A DNA stretch of 57,091 nt, taken from NCBI GenBank assembly GCA_021647945.1, contig JAKITT010000009.1, positions 1 to 57,091 of the forward strand. Direction: 5' to 3'. Position 1 is the stretch's first letter, and every line of letters begins with the position of its first letter. This DNA comes from Candidatus Polarisedimenticolaceae bacterium (GTDB lineage Bacteria > Pseudomonadota > Gammaproteobacteria > Chromatiales > Chromatiaceae). The translations under genes were made by a program, and so were the position numbers. Below the pieces are notes generated by a model. The model saw only the letters and a list, made by a program, of their open reading frames with translations. It was not told where the DNA came from and ran no database searches. This document shows positions 30,321 through 39,062 of the stretch, piece by piece.

Positions 30321-30339
30321 TGTTTTATTGGATGTCTCT

Positions 30340-30588
30340 ATGGAAACAAAAATTCGTATGGTAGGTAATTCAGCAGGTGCAATAATCCCCGCCTCCATTC
30401 TTCGCAAACTAAAACTCCATGCTGGTGATACGCTGAGTATCGAAGAGTCCGATGGAAAGATTATCCTTGCCGCTAATAAGCCCCGTTATTCTCTGGATGA
30501 GTTACTTGCTAAATGTGACTCTTCAGAACCAATGCCTGAAGAGTTATCCGAGTGGGATCAAGCTCATCCAGTAGGTAAGGAAGTATGA
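30340..30588 (+). CDS. mazE: MazE-type antitoxin (AbrB fold)
   Basis: 82 aa from ATG 30340 (METKIRMVGNSAGAIIPASI); a TTG 12 bases upstream would add MDVS. The N-terminal swapped-hairpin AbrB DNA-binding domain (VGNSAGAIIPASILRKLKLHAGD) is followed by an acidic tail (DSSEPMPEELSEWD) suited to wrapping the toxin. It overlaps the toxin start by ATGA. It resembles MazE/ChpBI. Regulation is indicated by the twin operator palindromes. Confidence 0.88.
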   Translation: METKIRMVGNSAGAIIPASILRKLKLHAGDTLSIEESDGKIILAANKPRYSLDELLAKCDSSEPMPEELSEWDQAHPVGKEV

Positions 30589-30941
30589 GTAAACGATTTG
30601 TCTTCAATAAAGGAGATATCGTCAGAGCCTGCTTAAATCCTACTGCTGGTAAAGAGACTCAGGGTGACTTCAGGCCTTGTTTAGTTTTATCACCCAAAGC
30701 CTTCAATGGGCTGGGCATGACTTTAATTGCACCAATCACACAGGGTGGTAACTATGCACGCGTTAAAGGTTTTACAGTTACCTTAATGGGCACGGGAACG
30801 GATACCCAGGGTGTTGTGATTATCTCGGGTGTAAGGATGGTTGATCTTGCTGCAAGAAAAGCCGTCAAGGTTGAGAAGGCACCGCTTAATGTCGTTGAAG
30901 AAGCCGTGGCCATTCTTACTACAATTATTGAGTCTGAGTGA
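30585..30941 (+). CDS. mazF: MazF/ChpB-type mRNA interferase toxin
   Basis: A 118-aa PemK/MazF-fold endoribonuclease that cleaves mRNA at short sequences. Family motifs are FNKGDIVRACLNPTAGKETQGDFRPCLVLSP and VRMVDLAARKA, the latter close to ChpB. The start overlaps the antitoxin stop by 4 bases. The pair sits beside the R-M/RloC genes, consistent with a defence island. Confidence 0.9.
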   Translation: MSKRFVFNKGDIVRACLNPTAGKETQGDFRPCLVLSPKAFNGLGMTLIAPITQGGNYARVKGFTVTLMGTGTDTQGVVIISGVRMVDLAARKAVKVEKAPLNVVEEAVAILTTIIESE

Positions 30942-31113
30942 TTAGAGGAAAAGATGGGCATCTTTGGTCAGTTGAATCTGCGACCCACAAACATTAGAAA
31001 GAACGATGAGTAAACATGAAAAACAGGGTCAGGTCTTGCAATCAAGCATTTAGGTAATAATGGATTAGCGGCCAAAGATGATATTGGTCGTTCCTGATGT
31101 TTAACCACGTAAC

Positions 31114-31131
31114 CATGAATGACCGTTCATG
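31114..31131. repeat. REP-like palindrome downstream of mazF
   Basis: CATGAA, TGACCG, TTCATG. It is the inverted relative of the copies at 30146-30204, so the toxin-antitoxin pair is bracketed by copies. The rest of 30942-31244 has no gene; a GGGTCAGGTCTTGCAATC stretch near 31025 resembles sequence often seen beside REP-type Y1 transposases, without a transposase present. Confidence 0.45.
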
Positions 31132-31244
31132 GCACTCACCCGCCATTCACTATGGTGGGGCAGAATGCCTGCAACGGGTGGATTCCAAAATTTAGCTTGG
31201 TAACTGGCCTAACACTGCCCAATCATTGCTGCGTTTCTACAGAG

Positions 31245-34200
31245 TTATCCTTTCGCCGTGGGTTTTAGCCGTCTGTTTAGGTGGCTGCGTTGCATAAATG
31301 TGCGGTAGAGCAGGGGAATGACGAAGAGTGTTAGGACGGTTGAAAACCCCAAGCCCCAAACAATGGCGGAAGCGACGGGCCCCCACATCAGTGATTTACC
31401 ACCAAAGCCCATGGCGAGTGAGAAGAGTCCTGCGATGGTGGTCAATGAGGTGATGATGATGGGGATGACGCGTCGTCTGGCGGCATAGAGTGTGGCGTGC
31501 AGTACGCTCATGCCTGCAATGAGTCGCTGATTGGCGGCGTCTATCATCACGATGGCGGCATTGACTGCGATACCTACCAGCGCGACTACGCCGTAGAGGG
31601 TGTAGAGGCTGAGTGGGTTTTGTGTCACCAGCAGGCCAAAGACGACTCCTGAAAAGGCCATCGGCACCGTTACCAAAATAAGAATGGGTTGAAAATAGCT
31701 GCGGAACTGGGTGCCCAATATGAGGTAGATCAAACCCAGTCCAAATAGCATGAGTAGGCCGAGTGCCTCAATGCTCTCCTGAATATCTTCAAGCTCGCCG
31801 GTAAAGTCGAGATTGACGCCTGGATAGCCTTTCTTGATGCGCTGCCACTCCTCCAGCAGTAACCGGTTGGCCTCTACGGTATTCATCTTGGATTTATCCA
31901 GATCAGCGCTCAGTGTGATGGTGCGTCGGAAGTTGTAGTGACGAATGTTGGCTTTGCCACGATCAACCTCAATGGTAACGACGGCTCTTAGTGGGATGGT
32001 GCCACCTGATGGCAGTGTCAGCGGCACTTGTAACAGTTGATCAATATCTTGGTATTGGGAGGAGAGGGCGCGTAGACGCAGCTCTAACTTCTCCCCTTGG
32101 TGCTGCATTGATGCGAGCACTTCGCCATCAAACAGCAGACGTATGGTGCGTGCGACATCGGCCGGGTGGAGCCCTGCACGTTTTACCGCATCCTGATTTA
32201 ACCTCAGGCGAAGCTCCTGTTTTCCAGGGCTATCATCGTCGGCGATGTCATGTACGGCGGGAACCGTTTTTAGGTAGTCCCAGAGTCGGTCTGTCACCTC
32301 TCTTAGCTGCTCAAAGTGGTCGCCTCGCACCTTCACTTTGATCGGTTTGTCGGTGGGAGGTCCGCCAGATAAAATCAGAAATGAGACTGCCGCCTCTCCA
32401 CTGTTGCTCAATACCTCAGCTCGCATCGCCTTGGTGATTTCATCGACACTCCGCATCCCCTCCCGTTTTGGTAGTAGACTAACGGAGACTTGCCCATACC
32501 GGCTGCCAAAGTAGGGTTCATTTTCGGTAAACATCTGCCCGGCAGCGGATGCCAAACCGCGTATCTCATTGCTGTTTAGATGTTTTTTAGCACGATCTTC
32601 GACCTGCTGTACTCGGCGCATGGTCTCTTCTAATGGCGTTCCTGGCGGCATGATGACATTGATGTAGAACATGCGCAGTGGATCAAAGGCGAAGAACTGA
32701 ACCCGTATCATGTCACTGGTAAATACGGCCCCCGCAGAGAGCAGAATCATCATGACAAAGGTGAGTGAGATAAGAGGGCGACGCAACACTTTTATCAACA
32801 GCCGACAATAATTAATACGTATCCGATGGGTGATTTTGACGCGCCAACGGTGCACTCGAGAGGGGTTGTTGAAATTGACCCGTGAGGCGGAGACGTGTAC
32901 CGGCAGCATCCAATAGGCCTCAAGCAGACTGATTGCTAGGGCGATGGTCACCACGAATGGGATGACAAACATGAAGTCCCCCAGGATGCCGGGTAGTAGC
33001 ATCAGCGGCAGAAAAGCCGCCATTGTGGTGATGATGGCGGCGGTGACAGGGGTAAAGACCTCAACGAGCGCCTCTTGTGAAGCTTGCAGTGCATCGGTGC
33101 CGCGCTGAATTCGGTAGTAGATTGCCTCAACCACCACCACCGCATCATCGACCAACATGCCCAGTACCAGTACCAGCCCTAACAGGACGGAGACATTCAG
33201 GGTAGAGCCGGTCATATTCAGTACCCAAAAGGTGCCCGCGAGGGTGAATGGGATACCGATGCCGATAAAAAAGGCGATGCGTGAACCGAGGAAGACCCAT
33301 GTGACCAGCGTGACGAGTAGTAGGCCGAATAGGGCATTGGTCTGCATGATGTTGAGTGCAGTGCGGGTGGGTACAGTTTGATCATCCAGCAGCAGAATGT
33401 TGATTCCCTGTGCGCTAACTGCACTATTTTGCTGTGCGATATAGTCGTTTAGGCGCTCAACCAGTTCCAGTGTATTGGTGTGGCTTTTTTTGGTGATGGC
33501 CAGCATCACGGCTGGTTTTGCATCGAACTGCACCAGTTGCTTAGCATCTGCACGTGCGCGACTCACCTGTGCCAACTCACTGAGTGGCACCTCGCCCTGT
33601 GTTGTTAGTATCGGTAGTGAGGCGATATATTCAGGTGCTGCATCGGTGCCCAATACCCGTACCAGCCACTCCTGACTTTGCAGTTGCATCACCCCGGCGG
33701 AGATATCCTTAAAGCTGGCTTGAACCGTTGTCGCCACCGTGGTGGCTGATACGCCAAACTGTTGGAGTTTCTCTGGCTGAAACCTAATGACAATTTCAGG
33801 TTTGTGCAGTGCGGCGGGTCGTACGCCATTAACGCCCTTTATCCGTTCAAGATCCTCTTTGATGACCAGTGCATTACGTCGCAGCACCTCATTATCTGCC
33901 TGCCCACTGACGATGATCAGTGCTGTTGGAAATGAGTTGCTGGAGGTGATCTCAAAGATATATGGGTCTTCTGCCTCATCAGGCAGATCAGTATTGGCCT
34001 TGTTCTGAATCTCACGCCGCAGATCGCTGATCCGTTTATCAAAGGTGCGATCATCCAGATCAATAAAACGCAGGGTGATATCTGAGATGCTTTCGCGGCT
34101 GCTGCTCTGCACAAATTTCACATCAGATATTTTTGCTGCCGCCTCTTCGAGTGGATTGGTGATCAGTTTTTCAACATCTTCTGCCGATGCACCGGGTAGC

Positions 34201-34343
34201 GCCGTGCTGATACTGATCCAGTTGAAGTTGATCTCTGGGTCCTGCTCACTTGGCATCTGCAGATAGGAGAGTGCTCCCATGGCCAAGACAATGACAAAGG
34301 TGAGATTGGCCAATACATGGTTGGTCAGAAAACGTTTTAACAT
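31245..34343 (-). CDS. RND efflux permease (AcrB/MexB superfamily)
   Basis: A 1032-aa inner-membrane proton-driven pump. The architecture is two repeats, each with a large periplasmic loop, and twelve predicted helices; TM1 is at about 10-30 (FVIVLAMGALSYLQMPSEQDPEI). TM4 carries the family motif VLGMLVDDAVVVVEA with adjacent acidic residues for proton relay. Length matches HAE1-type pumps. It is encoded directly after its membrane-fusion partner with a 1-base gap. Substrate cannot be told from sequence; no outer-membrane TolC-like gene is adjacent. Confidence 0.93.
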   Translation of the reverse strand: MLKRFLTNHVLANLTFVIVLAMGALSYLQMPSEQDPEINFNWISISTALPGASAEDVEKLITNPLEEAAAKISDVKFVQSSSRESISDITLRFIDLDDRTFDKRISDLRREIQNKANTDLPDEAEDPYIFEITSSNSFPTALIIVSGQADNEVLRRNALVIKEDLERIKGVNGVRPAALHKPEIVIRFQPEKLQQFGVSATTVATTVQASFKDISAGVMQLQSQEWLVRVLGTDAAPEYIASLPILTTQGEVPLSELAQVSRARADAKQLVQFDAKPAVMLAITKKSHTNTLELVERLNDYIAQQNSAVSAQGINILLLDDQTVPTRTALNIMQTNALFGLLLVTLVTWVFLGSRIAFFIGIGIPFTLAGTFWVLNMTGSTLNVSVLLGLVLVLGMLVDDAVVVVEAIYYRIQRGTDALQASQEALVEVFTPVTAAIITTMAAFLPLMLLPGILGDFMFVIPFVVTIALAISLLEAYWMLPVHVSASRVNFNNPSRVHRWRVKITHRIRINYCRLLIKVLRRPLISLTFVMMILLSAGAVFTSDMIRVQFFAFDPLRMFYINVIMPPGTPLEETMRRVQQVEDRAKKHLNSNEIRGLASAAGQMFTENEPYFGSRYGQVSVSLLPKREGMRSVDEITKAMRAEVLSNSGEAAVSFLILSGGPPTDKPIKVKVRGDHFEQLREVTDRLWDYLKTVPAVHDIADDDSPGKQELRLRLNQDAVKRAGLHPADVARTIRLLFDGEVLASMQHQGEKLELRLRALSSQYQDIDQLLQVPLTLPSGGTIPLRAVVTIEVDRGKANIRHYNFRRTITLSADLDKSKMNTVEANRLLLEEWQRIKKGYPGVNLDFTGELEDIQESIEALGLLMLFGLGLIYLILGTQFRSYFQPILILVTVPMAFSGVVFGLLVTQNPLSLYTLYGVVALVGIAVNAAIVMIDAANQRLIAGMSVLHATLYAARRRVIPIIITSLTTIAGLFSLAMGFGGKSLMWGPVASAIVWGLGFSTVLTLFVIPLLYRTFMQRSHLNRRLKPTAKG

Positions 34344-34344
34344 C

Positions 34345-35361
34345 TTATTCGATGTCTAACTCATCGCCATTTTGTAGCCGCTCTCTGCCTGTTGCCACGA
34401 TCTCTGTCTCTGCTGGAAGCTCTACAATCAACACCATTTGCCCCTCTTGAGCTTGTGGCAGTGCGATGAATTTGGCGCGACCTTGTTGCGCGATAAAGAG
34501 CCCCAACGTCCCTTCTCGCTGAGTGAGTAGCTCAGCGGGGATGTGAGGACGAAGATCCTGCCACTCTAAGCGGCCTGCACTTCCTGTGATAGCGCTTTCA
34601 GACTGGAAAGTGAGCCTTATCTCTTGTGTTCGTTGACGGTTATCTTGCAGTGGCAGCACCGTGCGAAGCATCACCGGGTAACGTGCCATTGTGGTGGTGA
34701 AGGTGAGGGCTGTTGCGGTGGTAAGTATGGGGATGTCATGAGGATGGAGGTGCGCCGTCACTTCAACGGCATCGGTGGCTAGCAGCTGGATCAATGGTGT
34801 GCCTGGGTTGGCCCACTCCCCCTCGCTGATCAGCCGTTGGGTCACCACGCCAGCAAAGGGTGCTGTTAATGATGTCTGCTCTAGGTTGTGCTGCGCCTGC
34901 TCAATAGCAATCATCTGCTGTGACAGTTGTGCCATCAAACTCTCTAGCTCTGATTCACGCTGTAAAACCAACTCTTCAGAGATATTTCTTTGGCTACCAA
35001 GTCGCTTGGCCTGTTTGAGTTGATAGCGAGAAAATTTAATTTTTGCTTGTAGTGACTCTTTTGCTGCCTGAGAGGCCCTTAGTGATAAGCGATAGTTTGT
35101 ATTATCGATACGCAGCAATAGATCTCCCTGTTTCACTGACTCGCCTACAAGAGGGATAAGTGCAATGACCTTGCCAGCCACCTTGCTCCCCAACGCGCTA
35201 TTTCTGTAGGAGATCACTTCAGCTGGAGCACTTAACCGAGGGTGTACAATTTTTTCAGAGAGTGGTGCTGTTACCACTTTTGCAGCAAAACCCATGGGGT
35301 GGAATAGTGCCAATAACACGGCAACAGCAGTAGTGATCCATACTCTCTTCATATTATTCAA
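34345..35361 (-). CDS. RND efflux periplasmic adaptor (membrane fusion protein)
   Basis: 338 aa. An N-terminal signal or anchor (about 6-27) is followed by the lipoyl half-domain motif GSKVAGKVIALIPLVGESVKQGDLLLRID, a long helical hairpin (about 95-155) and a second half-lipoyl/beta-barrel (FAGVVTQRLISEGEWANPGTPLIQL). This is the standard HlyD/AcrA adaptor layout. It is upstream of and contiguous with the pump gene, so the two form an operon. Confidence 0.9.
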   Translation of the reverse strand: MNNMKRVWITTAVAVLLALFHPMGFAAKVVTAPLSEKIVHPRLSAPAEVISYRNSALGSKVAGKVIALIPLVGESVKQGDLLLRIDNTNYRLSLRASQAAKESLQAKIKFSRYQLKQAKRLGSQRNISEELVLQRESELESLMAQLSQQMIAIEQAQHNLEQTSLTAPFAGVVTQRLISEGEWANPGTPLIQLLATDAVEVTAHLHPHDIPILTTATALTFTTTMARYPVMLRTVLPLQDNRQRTQEIRLTFQSESAITGSAGRLEWQDLRPHIPAELLTQREGTLGLFIAQQGRAKFIALPQAQEGQMVLIVELPAETEIVATGRERLQNGDELDIE

Positions 35362-35560
35362 TTTAGTGTTTAAATTTCCAAGATCAGAATCATACTGCTA
35401 TCTACAAAACATAACCATATTTGCTCAGGAGATCTCTGAGTAAACTATGGCTGTTTTTGGTTGTCCGGAGTTTCCTGGGATTTCTTGGGTGATCGTTACA
35501 AGATAGAGTGGCTTTTTCAGTTTATTCCATCACTACTGATTGTAAGGCACTCGGTAGCCT

Positions 35561-35899
35561 TCCTATGCACTCTACAAACAGTGCTGGAAAATTGAGTTGT
35601 TTTTCAAATGGATAAAACAAAATTTGAAGATTAAGCGGTTTCTAGGAAGAAGTGAAAATGCAGTTTTAATACAGATGCTGCTGCTGGCAATGATTGCCTA
35701 CCTGTTACTGAAGTTAGCTCAGTTATCAAACTGCTGTACGTCATCACTGCAAAAAATAGGGTGGTTGATCCGCGTGAACTTAACCAGCCGCCGCTTGATT
35801 TCTAAGCTACACCCCCCGACCCAATACGGCCTCAGTCAAAATCACCCTATGGTTTTAGTCGATGGCGTAAAACTGGTCCATACTCAAATAGCGTTCTGA
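35561..35899 (+). pseudogene. C-terminal remnant of an IS4-type transposase
   Basis: The frame encodes ALYKQCWKIELFFKWIKQNL (from about 35567) and then KIKRFLGRSENAVLIQM. This is the highly conserved tail of IS4-family DDE transposases, including the catalytic Glu context (Y-x2-RW-x2-E-FFKWIKQ). The upstream two thirds of the gene is missing, and Cys replaces the usual Arg before W. It is a truncated, inactive relic between the efflux genes and the CBS protein. Confidence 0.8.
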
Positions 35900-35968
35900 A
35901 TTATCTGGAAAAGAGCGGAAGTTTGAGATGTGTTGATTATATGAGAGACACCTTAAGGAGGGTGGCAG

Positions 35969-36604
35969 ATGGCCTTTATTATAATAGCTCCCGGCCTACG
36001 TGATGTGTTGCCCACGCCGGAGACGTTTGAAAATCGTCCGCTAAATGAGACGTTGAAAACGACGCCGCTACATCCAGCTCCTAGCCCTGAGAGCGAGCAC
36101 CAACCTACCGAACAGCAGATGCGTAATCTGAATCAGGAGCACGCCCAGCATCGTTATGAAGAGACGGCTGAGGTGACTCATCTGCGTACCCCCGCGCTAC
36201 TGGCTGAACAGATCATGAGCAGACCTGTGATCACGCTAGGCCCCGACACCACCGTGCGCAGGGCATGGCAGATCTTTCGTGATCACCACTTTCGTCACCT
36301 ACCTGTAGTTGCGAAGGAGGGTCATCTACAGGGCATTATTTCAGAGCGTGATCTGCTGCTTGATGCTGCCGGCTTTGGTGCCGCAGGTACCACCGCGCAT
36401 GTCACTATACGTCCGCTGCTTATAGCACGCGTTCTATCGGCGACTGCCGATACTGAGATCCGAGATATTGCTCGTGTCCTCTTTGAACAGCATATTAGTG
36501 CCATCCCTATTATCAATAGTAGTGATCGTCCCATCGGTATTGTCACCCGTAGTGACATTCTGCAAGCCATTATAAAGAATGCACCGCTGGAGATGTGGGC
36601 CTAA
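35969..36604 (+). CDS. Protein with tandem CBS domains
   Basis: 211 aa with AAGGAGGG upstream of the ATG. A Pro/Glu-rich linker (about 20-75) is followed by two CBS domains: about 80-135 (AEQIMSRPVITLGPDTTVRRAW, RHLPVVAKEGHLQGIISERDLL) and about 145-205 (SAIPIINSSDRPIGIVTRSDIL). CBS pairs sense adenine nucleotides. No enzyme domain is attached. It converges on an HPF-like gene across a shared hairpin; both could belong to a stress or energy response. Confidence 0.85.
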   Translation: MAFIIIAPGLRDVLPTPETFENRPLNETLKTTPLHPAPSPESEHQPTEQQMRNLNQEHAQHRYEETAEVTHLRTPALLAEQIMSRPVITLGPDTTVRRAWQIFRDHHFRHLPVVAKEGHLQGIISERDLLLDAAGFGAAGTTAHVTIRPLLIARVLSATADTEIRDIARVLFEQHISAIPIINSSDRPIGIVTRSDILQAIIKNAPLEMWA

Positions 36605-36612
36605 AAACAGCA

Positions 36613-36646
36613 GGGGAGAGAGTTTCGTTTAAGAATCTCTCTCCCC
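36613..36646. terminator. Hairpin shared by the convergent CBS and HPF genes
   Basis: GGGGAGAGAG and CTCTCTCCCC with an inner TTC/GAA extension. Only short pyrimidine runs follow, so termination strength is uncertain. Confidence 0.6.
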
Positions 36647-36678
36647 TCTCTTCACCCTGTAACAGACTGACTTAATCG

Positions 36679-37035
36679 CTATGCAGCGTGGCTGCTTGCT
36701 CCCCGCACTTTATGTGGGTCACGGTGCAGATAATCTACCAGCTGTCGGGTGGTGACACGGAAGGCATCACGGATGGCGACGTAGAGATCCTGATGGGCAA
36801 GATGCCGACCAGGATGACGGCTGGCAACGATCTCCCCATGTGGCAGGGTGAGATCAACCCGTACCTGAAACAGACGCCCCTTCCGATGGTGATTGTGTGG
36901 CTCCTCCACGACGACATAACATGATGTGATCTCATCGTAGAGACGCTCCAGCTTCGCCACTTTCTCTCTGATTCTTGCTTCGACAGCTTTTGTTGGTTGC
37001 ATATTGCGGAAAGTGACCTGAAGTGGGATTTTCAT
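36679..37035 (-). CDS. HPF/RaiA-family ribosome-associated protein
   Basis: 118 aa, the short form. The fold pattern is MKIPLQVTFRNMQPTKAVEARIREKVAKLERLY, then DLYVAIRDAFRVTTRQLVDY with a basic end, as in the hibernation-promoting/sigma-54-modulation family. The gene has GGAGGAG just upstream. Proteins of this kind bind idle 30S subunits. It is a stand-alone copy, not in an rpoN operon. Confidence 0.85.
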   Translation of the reverse strand: MKIPLQVTFRNMQPTKAVEARIREKVAKLERLYDEITSCYVVVEEPHNHHRKGRLFQVRVDLTLPHGEIVASRHPGRHLAHQDLYVAIRDAFRVTTRQLVDYLHRDPHKVRGASSHAA

Positions 37036-37244
37036 AGATTCTCCTCCTCTTTCTATCTCATATTTACTCTCTTCTGAGAGCTGTTCTGCTACTGATTATG
37101 AATAAAAAACTAAGGTCTCTATTGGAAGTGTAGCAAGTAAATGGATGCTCAATTGGAATCTGAGATGTTTGTATTAACGATTGCTGAGGTGCGTAAAAAA
37201 TGAACCTTAGTTGAGCCTTTTTGGAGGGGTAGGGGAGGAAGAGT

Positions 37245-37293
37245 TGCACCGGCTTGGTACATGAAAAGTCGATTATTGCACCAATACAACTCA
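37245..37293 (+). promoter_or_regulatory. Two NtrC-like enhancer sites, 32 bases apart
   Basis: Site 1, TGCACC-GGCTT-GGTACA (37245-37261), matches the NtrC consensus TGCACC-N5-GGTGCA except one base. Site 2, TGCACCAATACAACTCA (37277-37293), has a perfect left half and a poor right half. Their spacing (32 bases) and distance to the sigma-54-like promoter (about -145 and -113) mirror the E. coli glnA enhancers. Confidence 0.6.
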
Positions 37294-37371
37294 CTATGTT
37301 GTTCATTATGAGTCCCTTTCCCTAGAGAAAAAATCTATTAAAAACAGTCATAAACAGCATGTTCGTTTAGT

Positions 37372-37386
37372 TGGCCCCTGTTTTGC
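37372..37386 (+). promoter_or_regulatory. Sigma-54-like (-24/-12) promoter
   Basis: TGGCCC-N5-TTGC, one mismatch to TGGCAC-N5-TTGC, with correct GG-GC spacing. It lies about 105 bases upstream of the octaheme cytochrome start. The rest of 37036-37490 holds no gene. Confidence 0.6.
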
Positions 37387-37490
37387 AATGGTGAGTCTCA
37401 GCCACTGAACAGAAAGCAGATGTTTTAATCTGGGCTGCTCTTCTGGTGCAGTGGAAATATGTGACTAAAAATTAATCTAGGAGAATCCAA

Positions 37491-38957
37491 GTGAAGCTAT
37501 CCAAGCTTTCATGGCGAGTTGTTGTACCTGTTGTTTTACTGCTTGTTGGGCAGACGTTTCTGCCAACGGTGAGTGCCGCAGAGGAAATTGTTGAAGAGAA
37601 ACCGGTTGAGATCCTACTAGGGTTCAAAAATCTCAGTCGTGAGAGTGCTGAATGTGTCTCATGTCATCGTGAAAAGACTCCGGGTCTCTATGAGATGTGG
37701 GGTGATTCAAAACATTATGGTGCCAATGTTGGCTGCTATGAGTGTCACAAAGCGGAGACCATTGATAAGGATGCGATCAAACATAAGGACTTTGTTATTT
37801 CGGTGATTGTCTCACCCAAGGATTGTGGTGCATGCCATGAGAAATCTTGGAAAGAGTTTGATGCCAGCCACCATGCGAGTGCCGGAAATATCCTTGGTTC
37901 ACTCGACAATGTGCTGGCTGAAGTGGTGCAGGGTGCGCCGATCTTCAATGGCATGTCACCTGTAGTCACCTCCGGCTGTGCGGGTTGTCATGGCTCGATT
38001 GTGCGTGTTGAGTCGGATGGTTCACTCAACCCAGCGACCTGGCCTAACAGCGGTGTTGGCCGTATCAATCCAGACGGTTCCAAAGGGGCCTGTTCGGCCT
38101 GTCATATGCGCCACACCTTCTCTGCTGCTCAGGCACGCCAGCCAGAAAATTGCGGCCGTTGCCACCTCGGCCCTGATCACCCGCAGAAAGAGATCTATGA
38201 AGCCTCTATCCACGGCATTATGTACCGTGCCAACAAGGATAAGATGAATCTGGATTCGGATAAGTGGATTGCCGGTGAGGACTACAGTGCCGCACCTACG
38301 TGTGCCACCTGTCATATGTCAGCAACCCGTGATCTGCCGATTACCCATGATATTGGTTCACGTATCTCTTGGAATCTGCGTGCACCGGTGTCAGCCAAGA
38401 TTGATGCTAAAGCGATCAAACAGGGCAAAAATGTCAAACCTTGGTTAGCGCGTCGCAAAGATATGAAAAGTGTCTGCTCCTCCTGCCATGCACGCAATAT
38501 GGTTGATAACTTCTATGAGCAGCTTGATGCGGGTGTCGAACTCTACAACGAGAAGTATGCCAAGCCTGGCTTGAAACTGATGACGCTGATGCGACAAGAG
38601 GGCATGCTGACCGATACCAAGTTTGATGAAGAGTTGGAGTGGACTTGGTTTGAACTCTGGCATCACGAAGGGCGCCGTGCCCGTCATGGTCTGGCTATGC
38701 TGGCCCCTGACTACGTGCAGTGGGAGGGTTTCTATGAGTTAGCCAAACGTTTCTACATGGAGCTTGTGCCACAGATCAGAGAGAACATCGAAGTGGCAGA
38801 GAAGGCCGGTAACCATCAGGGGGCCGAGAAGGTCGCCATTGCACTTGAAGAGGTACTGAACTCTGAGATGCACCGTTGGTTTAAGGGACAAGAACCGCCT
38901 AAATCCTGGTCGCCATCTGATGATGATAACCACGGCTTTAACGTCGGCAAAAAGTAG
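37491..38957 (+). CDS. Octaheme cytochrome c of the hydroxylamine oxidoreductase (HAO) family
   Basis: A 488-aa periplasmic protein. The signal peptide (about 1-29) is followed by eight CxxCH haem sites at about 55, 82, 112, 163, 201, 221, 271 and 329. The sequence after haem 7 (THDIGSRISWNLRAPVS) and the HHEGRRARHG helix are HAO-family features. HAOs oxidise hydroxylamine, or in reverse reduce nitrite/hydroxylamine to ammonium. Whether it has the cross-linking Tyr of oxidative HAO (PDYVQW near 406-411 is a candidate region) needs alignment. The start is GTG with AGGAGA. The gene is followed by a c/b cytochrome likely to link it to quinone. Confidence 0.85.
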   Translation: MKLSKLSWRVVVPVVLLLVGQTFLPTVSAAEEIVEEKPVEILLGFKNLSRESAECVSCHREKTPGLYEMWGDSKHYGANVGCYECHKAETIDKDAIKHKDFVISVIVSPKDCGACHEKSWKEFDASHHASAGNILGSLDNVLAEVVQGAPIFNGMSPVVTSGCAGCHGSIVRVESDGSLNPATWPNSGVGRINPDGSKGACSACHMRHTFSAAQARQPENCGRCHLGPDHPQKEIYEASIHGIMYRANKDKMNLDSDKWIAGEDYSAAPTCATCHMSATRDLPITHDIGSRISWNLRAPVSAKIDAKAIKQGKNVKPWLARRKDMKSVCSSCHARNMVDNFYEQLDAGVELYNEKYAKPGLKLMTLMRQEGMLTDTKFDEELEWTWFELWHHEGRRARHGLAMLAPDYVQWEGFYELAKRFYMELVPQIRENIEVAEKAGNHQGAEKVAIALEEVLNSEMHRWFKGQEPPKSWSPSDDDNHGFNVGKK

Positions 38958-38959
38958 TG

Positions 38960-39062
38960 AAATAGGCCTCCTGCCCTTTGGGGTAGGGGGCTTTCCCCAC
39001 CAGCAGATCTCAATATTTACCTATTTGGTGGGCCTAGCCCGCCCTACAAAAAAGAACAGACC
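38960..39062 (+). other. Inter-cytochrome spacer with dispersed-repeat-like sequence
   Basis: It contains GGTGGGCCTAGCCCGCC, a short palindrome of the GGTGGGC/GCCCACC type that is common as dispersed extragenic repeats in gammaproteobacteria. No terminator with a T-run is present, so the two cytochrome genes could be cotranscribed. Confidence 0.35.
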
